64,000 bases of DNA from Asterella californica (taxonomy: Eukaryota; Streptophyta; Marchantiopsida; Marchantiales; Aytoniaceae). Where the stretch lies: positions 2,232,001 to 2,296,000 of the forward strand of contig JAYKYS010000022.1 in NCBI GenBank assembly GCA_036924285.1. The letters are read 5' to 3'. The notes under the pieces were generated by a model. That model was not told the origin of the DNA. It was given only the letters and a program-made list of their open reading frames with translations, and did not search any database. Shown here one piece after another: positions 59,001 through 64,000 of the stretch (the first letter of the stretch is position 1; each line of letters opens with the position of its first letter). The position numbers were made by a program, and so were the translations under genes.

Positions 59001-59229
59001 CGAAATCTACTTTATACACGTGATCACCCGGTTGGCTTCTGTCTTCGCCAAAGATTATGCTCGAGATGGAAGGCTCTTCCAACTCTACCGATCGGATCTT
59101 CCTGAGCTCTTCTTCTTTCCTTTGGTGTCTCAGGGATATTCGCTGCTCTCTAGAAGCGGTTCGTTGGGGTGAGTTAACCCACTCAGGATCTTTACCCGTG
59201 CGTCTTCTGCTTCCTCCGGTCGGAGACAT
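53013..59229 (-). pseudogene. B2 gag-pol (two stops, two frameshifts)
   Basis: Same single-frame polyprotein as B1, from ATG 59229 (MSPTGG; open upstream to about 59490) to TAA 53013-53015. It has a gag core, Lys tract, three CCHC knuckles (CNLCNSSGHTRDQC, CNNCGETGHWWSTC, CGNCKEAGHFTRNC), protease IDSGSGVNIMTEE, RT with FLDDFCVFG, RNase H VDVSALAIGVVLSQKDE, integrase finger, D,D-35-E core and GPYRVLEVF. Breaks against B1: TAG 58369-58371 (Trp), a 2-nt insertion near 58027, TAG 56483-56485 (Gln), and a 1-nt deletion near 53878 in a C run. It is intact at all sites where B1 is broken, so the breaks are independent. Confidence 0.93.
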
Positions 59230-59573
59230 CCACCAGAGTACTCCGAACAGGTGTCCGTTTTCTCCTACAACTAGATCCGGGAGACCAAATGACTGAACAC
59301 CGATCACAAGTTCAGAACGTCTTCTTCTCCAGCTTCTCGTTGTGTTCACTGCAGTCTTCCAAGATCGAGTCTTCCAAGAAGCTCTTAGAAGCAGGGAAGC
59401 GGCTTGTTCCAACTTTTCCTGATGTATCTCTTTCAGCTTCTGGTTGCGGTTCCTGTCTTCTAGCAAGATAGAGTCCCACAACACATTCAACTACAATCGA
59501 AGTTAGTTCGAAATGAACCTAACTAATGACACACAGATCCAGGAAGCTTAGAACAGAAGTTACTAAGTTGAAA

Positions 59574-59591
59574 TCCCCGGCAGCGGTGCCA
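59574..59591 (-). other. Primer-binding site of B2, tRNA-Asp type
   Basis: Coding strand TGGCACCGCTGCCGGGGA, separated from the LTR by 18 nt. Two differences from the plant tRNA-Asp-type site, at different places from those in B1 except one. Confidence 0.82.
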
Positions 59592-59609
59592 AAATGGTTC
59601 CTCACTATA

Positions 59610-62600
59610 TGTAATGATGCAGGATTTCTCCTTTTGCCCATTTAGTATACAAGATATCGTTCCCACAGAGGATTTGCACAAGTAACGCTGCTCTAAGTTC
59701 TAAGATCTGTTCAAACACACAAACACACGAATTTTGCCTAGAAATCTCGTCTTCTCACAAAACCACACAAAACTACACGTCTTCCAGACACGCCAAATGG
59801 TGCTCTGGAACTAAACAAACAACTACCAATTACAATATCACACAACTATTCACAGAGAAGCTCGGGAAGACGATCTTCCTGCTTCCAGATTGCTTCTTCC
59901 GGTCTTCTCGATATCGTCTTCCCGAAGCGATTCTCGTCTTCTGGGGGTTCAACTCGTCTTCTCACACCTCCAGAAGATTGTCCTGCTCCGCAGAAGTCGA
60001 CTAGCAACGGTCGTTACACCTTATTCTCACACTCACATTCCAACGGATTAGATAAATCACAGGGTGTATGCCCCCTGTAGCCTTCCCAGGCTTCTGCCTA
60101 CGGAAGTTGTCTTCCTGCAGCACTACAACGACATTCACCTCCACGGAAGCTCAATAGAAGTCTCGGAAACTCACTAGAAGAAGGTAAGAAGATGGGGAAG
60201 ATGGGAGAAGATGGGGAAGATAAGAAAATCCAAACAAGAGAAAACAAGATGGAAAGAGTAAATTAAGATTTCGACAGACTTCTAGTCCGGATCCTGACTA
60301 ACAAGCCATCCCTGCTTGTAATAGTTTGGGGAGGAAGACAACAAACGTGAGTACTGTTGCACCGTCTTCTACTCGAGGATGTCGTCTTCTGTTGCGAGAA
60401 GAAGGCTTCTTTCTTCTTCACTTCGCTGCTCTAACTGCTCTGTCTTCTGGGATCCCTTACCCAGAAGGCCGTTCGTACGTAGATCCCAAGTGCTCTACTG
60501 AGCGAGTCAAGCTACACGTCCACAACTGCTGACAGTCATCGCCACTCAAGAAGAACACTTCCCATGCACAACTGGGAGCGAATTCAATGAATCCACCATC
60601 CAGAAGACATGGACAAAGCTTCTGCACTCAAGCTGGCTGGACCTCCTTCTGGAAGTAGGCGCTGAATTCCTCCAGTCGTCTTCCTGCGGAAGATAAGTCC
60701 ATCTCCACCACTCGCTCCGTGATGTCGACTTCGTCTTCCAGAGGCAAGGAAGCCTCTTCCACCACTACAACCTTCATCTTCTGCGCACGAGAAGAAGCTA
60801 CTCTTCTCATCTTCCGGGGTGGAAGACTCCTCATGGCAGGAGCGGCTCTCTTCTTTGCGCTTCCTCGCATCGCAGCAGGAGCGCCCATCCATCCTTCGTC
60901 TTCTGGAGTCTTCGGAAGACTCCCAGGCGTTGCAGAAGCAGTCTTCTACTCTGATCGGGTATTCAGCAGGTCTTCTTCCGAGTCAGACTCGGATCCTGAA
61001 TGAATGAGGGAGATGGGTGTCCTCGGTACACTTCTGGGACCCATCTTCCTCAATGGCGTGGCGTCTTCCGACCCACTAGACTCGTCTTCTCTCACCAGAA
61101 GCGTCTTCTGGTGAGAGCCGAGCCTCAGCTGTGGCATCAGAGTGGGAGGGGGCGTTGCTGCTGCCTCTCGGTCATCGTCTTCCGAGGTCCTGATCTCCTA
61201 AGTACCTTGTCTTTTGCGCTTTCTCCTTGGGAAAGAGATGCAGAAACAACTTCGCTAGGAGGCGCTTCTTCGGCTCCCGGTAAGATTCTATCTTCCAACC
61301 GTTCCTCCCCTGCCTGTCTTCCACAAAAAGGCAGGTGGTGCTCCCAGGCACATGCCACGAACTCACAATCCTAGGCAAGATCTTCTTCTCGTACCAATAT
61401 CCTCGGTTCTCAGATTCAGGCCTGTGAAAAGCCTTGCGCCACCAGTCTTCAGTCCAGGAAGACGGTCTTCCTCTGCAGGTACATGGTTACGAGGTGGCAA
61501 CGCTGCCCACATCTCCTCCAGAAGCCCTTGATCTGCGAGGTTCCAATCCCACAAGAAGAAGTCGAGACCCAACTCCTTGAAGAAAGGAGTGGCCTCGGCC
61601 AATTCTGCCGCTGGTAACACCAAGCCTCGCGGATGCATCGACATATCTGAAAGATCTGTTGCACTAAACCACAAGCACCTACTATGAGCTGAATGCTCAG
61701 TTCTTCCCGAGTGCCCACAGTCTAGCTTCTACTTCTCAGAAGACGAAACTAGTCTTCCAGAAGACAGCTACTCCGTCTTCCGGGATTCTAACAGTACTTC
61801 CTAGATAACTCTCGTCTTCCGAGCTATATCTAAACAATCCTATCTAAGCAAGGCCTCGCATGGATTACCAAGAAGACAACCCACCTTGCATTACATCCTA
61901 CTTCCTATCAGAAGATACAAGATTCGCAAAACATAAGTGCATGACAAGTTCAGAAGATGGTTGCGGGCTCCTGCGGTGACAGTGGCCTCTATGAAGACAC
62001 TCGGGACAGCTTCCGATTCAATGTCTTTCTCGGAAGACTTCCCGAAGTCAGACTTCCTTTCACTGGTCTCACATGTCTTCGTCTTCCTACACGCAATCTA
62101 TCCTCACAACAGACTCAAGACAATTGCACTCTGTTCTTCTGACTTCTCACCTCTCATACGCACTCAGGAGAAGCTTGCTGCTCAGTGGGAAGACATGACC
62201 CTCGACCATTCTCTCCAGATTCTGCCAGCAAGTATTCTCACGACTCTCTTCTAAGTTCGGGAAGAAGAAGGAACGGCTGCTATGGATCGGACAGAAGAGA
62301 CCCGAATGGACCCTCACGTCTTCTCGCTCATTTTGCCAGCCTTCCTGTCTTCTAGTCTCTCTAGGAAGATGGGGAGTTGAGAAGCTTGGAAGATCGGGAG
62401 GCACAGGCCTAGTTCCCGACTTCCAACTTCTTGAAATAACAAAACAACTCACCACACCACTCAGGATTCATACCAAGTCTCTCTAAACACAAAAGCAAAG
62501 CAAATCCACTCTTGATACGAATTGTGTTCAGTCGACTTCCGAAGACAGTCTTCCGAAGACGGTCTTCCGAAGACAGTCAAGTTCAAGAAGCGTCTTCCGA

Positions 62601-63658
62601 AGATGTTCCCATCTTCCGAATCGTCTTCTGTTCCAAGTTTCAGGAGTAGAGAGGTAGTAGGGTAGGGAAATTGATAGCTGGGATCTCCAATTTGAGGGCT
62701 AGGAGTAGGAAAGCTCGAATTGAGCTCGGGAAGAAGTAAGGAGATGTCTGACAGAAATTGGGCAGCGCTTCCGCACCCAATGTCTTCAATAGAAAGAATG
62801 GGGGGTATGGTAATCGATCAGGCTGCCTGCACACAACCAAGGAAGCGCGGGGAATACCAGGAAAAGGCGAGAAGAAGTGGGAAGGGGAAAGAACAGGGAA
62901 AAGAACCTCTACAGTCTTCTTCTGCTCCCCGAGTTGCCTTCGACCTTCGCGCGCTTCTTGGCTCTGGTCCTAGCTCCAATGCGACTCCTCACGACTGCGC
63001 CTGCTGTCAATCTCTTGGCCACGCCTCGATCCCACCTTCGATTCTACTCGTTACTCTCCAATGTCAGCTTCTCGGGAGCTCACAGAAACGCCTTCGCTCT
63101 CTGCCGTTTGTGCTCCAGCAATTCGATCTCGCCCTTCGCCTAGCTGCCAACTGATTCTCTCCTACCTCGATGTCCTCACTCGATTCCTCTCTCAAAGCTA
63201 ACTCGCGAAGCTCACTATCTCCAATCGATCTTCTCAAGCGTTGTGCTGCGGGAAGTTGGGATGTGCCTAATGTGCTTCCTTACGCATCTTCCCCGCAGAT
63301 TAGGGGTTTTCGACCTTAGGTGTCTTCCCCGACCTACCAACCTATTCGGTGCGCCCCAGTAGGTACACCTACTGTCTTACCCGAAAACTCGTGGTTGGGC
63401 CTTCGCAGTCGTTGTCTTCTGAAAGACAGGTGTCTTCCGCCGTCTTCTCATCTTCCGCCGTCTTCCCGTCTTCTGAAGACGCAACTGAGAAGACGCTCTT
63501 CCGAAGAAGTCAACTTCTTATTACAAACAGCTCTTAAGATCATCTTCCTGCTAAGGGAGACGTAACCTTAAGTAACAACGCTTCTTCAGTTATACAAACA
63601 AGTTATTATTCTTAAAAATTTCAAAAATTCGTGCATCCTGTAATTTGTGGGCACCACA
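59610..63658 (-). repeat. 5' LTR of B2 (4049 bp, internally deleted)
   Basis: Runs TGTAATG...CACCACA. Against the B1 LTR it lacks about 1.55 kb (junction near 60630, removing the ORF1 coiled coil and tail) and about 235 bp (junction near 61187). A CT/GA-rich tract lies at about 60180-60245. The minus-strand GAAGAC clusters are near 62530-62610 and 63410-63505. The plus-strand open frames at 62720-63154 and similar are not supported as genes. Confidence 0.92.
60630..61644 (-). pseudogene. ORF1 of B2 5' LTR, deleted
   Basis: Starts at ATG 61644 (MSMHPRGLVLPAAELAE). The aromatic N-terminal region is readable, then a 235-bp deletion near 61187 removes the PAGGHL region, then the acidic and basic regions run to the 1.55-kb deletion near 60630. 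Not functional. Confidence 0.85.
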
Positions 63659-64000
63659 GAGGTCGAACTCCTCCTTCTCTATTCTGGATCCAGTCGAGGG
63701 TGCTGGAGCTTGGGAAGACGCAGTTGCAGGTGGCGGAATCAAGGGAAGACCATAGAGTGTCTTCACTCTCTCTATCTGCCGATCCAAATACCTGAACATG
63801 CTCTCCCTGCATTCTACCAACCCTGCTCTGGACTCGCTGTCTCATCTTCTAGCCAAGGTAAGCAACTTCCTACCCGCGGTGAAGTTGAACTTCTTTCAAA
63901 GTGCTTTCACCGACTGCGCTAGCATCTCCTGTGCACGAGCTTCCGCTGCTTCCTGCTGCGTCCTCTCTGCTGCAACTCGCGCTTCTGCGGCTTTCCGCTG
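63659..64000 (-). pseudogene. B3 ORF1, central piece (runs off the window)
   Basis: Resumes after B2 at the duplicated GAGGT. The coding strand reads EKEEFDL upstream of the insertion, with TLYGLPLIPPPATASSQAP and YLDRQI, then the coiled-coil end at the window edge. A frame change lies near 63845. Closer in sequence to B0 than to B1. Confidence 0.82.

Larger units (their letters stand above)
42260..63658 (-). mobile_element. Giant Ty3/gypsy LTR retrotransposon, family B, copy B2
   Basis: Bounded by TGTAGTG...CACCACA with a perfect 5-bp duplication GAGGT (42255-42259 and 63659-63663) inside B3 ORF1. Minus orientation: 5' LTR 59610-63658 (shortened by two internal deletions), internal region 52955-59609, 3' LTR 42260-52954 interrupted by A3 and short of about 2.4 kb. 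Gag-pol carries two nonsense codons and two frameshifts. Confidence 0.95.
40216..64000 (-). mobile_element. B3: family B element, minus strand, partly seen
   Basis: Its 3' LTR end starts TGTAGTGTCGCAGG (reverse complement of ...CACTACA) at 40216 in B0 after GGCAT. It is seen at 40216-42259 and again at 63659-64000, with B2 inserted between; the rest lies beyond the right edge, so whether it is a full element or a solo LTR is unknown. Its partner GGCAT cannot be checked here. Confidence 0.88.

Noticed and set aside
1..64000. Host genes, tRNA, rRNA, CRISPR arrays or bacterial operons
   Set aside because: Every stretch could be assigned to LTR or internal sequence of families A and B; nothing else was supported.

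Overview
The window is wall-to-wall nested LTR retrotransposons; I find no host gene, tRNA, rRNA or other cellular feature. The organism is a eukaryote and most likely a streptophyte plant: family B carries a primer-binding site matching the 3' end of tRNA-Asp, as in many plant Ty3/gypsy elements, and both families have the gypsy domain order PR-RT-RNase H-IN. The species cannot be read from this window; a bryophyte or charophyte-like genome is a guess from the flavour of the pol proteins.

Two gypsy-type families account for everything. Family A (internal region about 5.9 kb, LTR about 1.3-1.45 kb, 4-bp target duplications) codes gag-protease in one frame and RT-RNase H-integrase in the -1 frame, with a conserved GGGTTTT slippery heptamer at the junction. 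Copies: A1 (1-8819, minus, leaves the window on the left), A2 (25389-34546, minus), A3 (42661-49916, minus, 3' end deleted) and a solo LTR (1656-2938, plus). Family B is very large: B1 is about 18.4 kb without its insertions, with two 5.86-kb LTRs around a 6.7-kb internal region that codes gag-pol as one frame. Each B LTR itself holds a roughly 770-codon open reading frame (ORF1: an unrecognised globular N-terminus, an acidic/basic middle, a coiled coil and an acidic tail).

Reading outward to inward: B0 (plus) is the oldest layer, seen as LTR pieces at 8820-10260 and 37852-40215. Into it went A1 (right end 8819), B1 (10261-37851, 5-bp duplication GCAGG/GAAGG) and B3 (minus, from 40216 beyond the right edge). 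A solo A LTR sits inside A1 pol. A2 sits inside the 3' LTR of B1 (duplication GCGT). B2 (42260-63658, minus, duplication GAGGT) sits inside the LTR of B3, and A3 sits inside the 3' LTR of B2. The B1 arithmetic closes: removing A2 and its duplication leaves a 3' LTR of 5859 bp against a 5' LTR of 5860 bp.

No copy is intact. B1 and A2 look young (LTR pairs almost identical where I compared them) but carry nonsense codons, a homopolymer frameshift (B1) and an internal inversion (A2). A1 is the most decayed. The most interesting points are the giant protein-coding LTR of family B, its dense GAAGAC/GTCTTC palindromes, the conserved -1 frameshift signal of family A, the A2 inversion and a mosaic LTR on A3.
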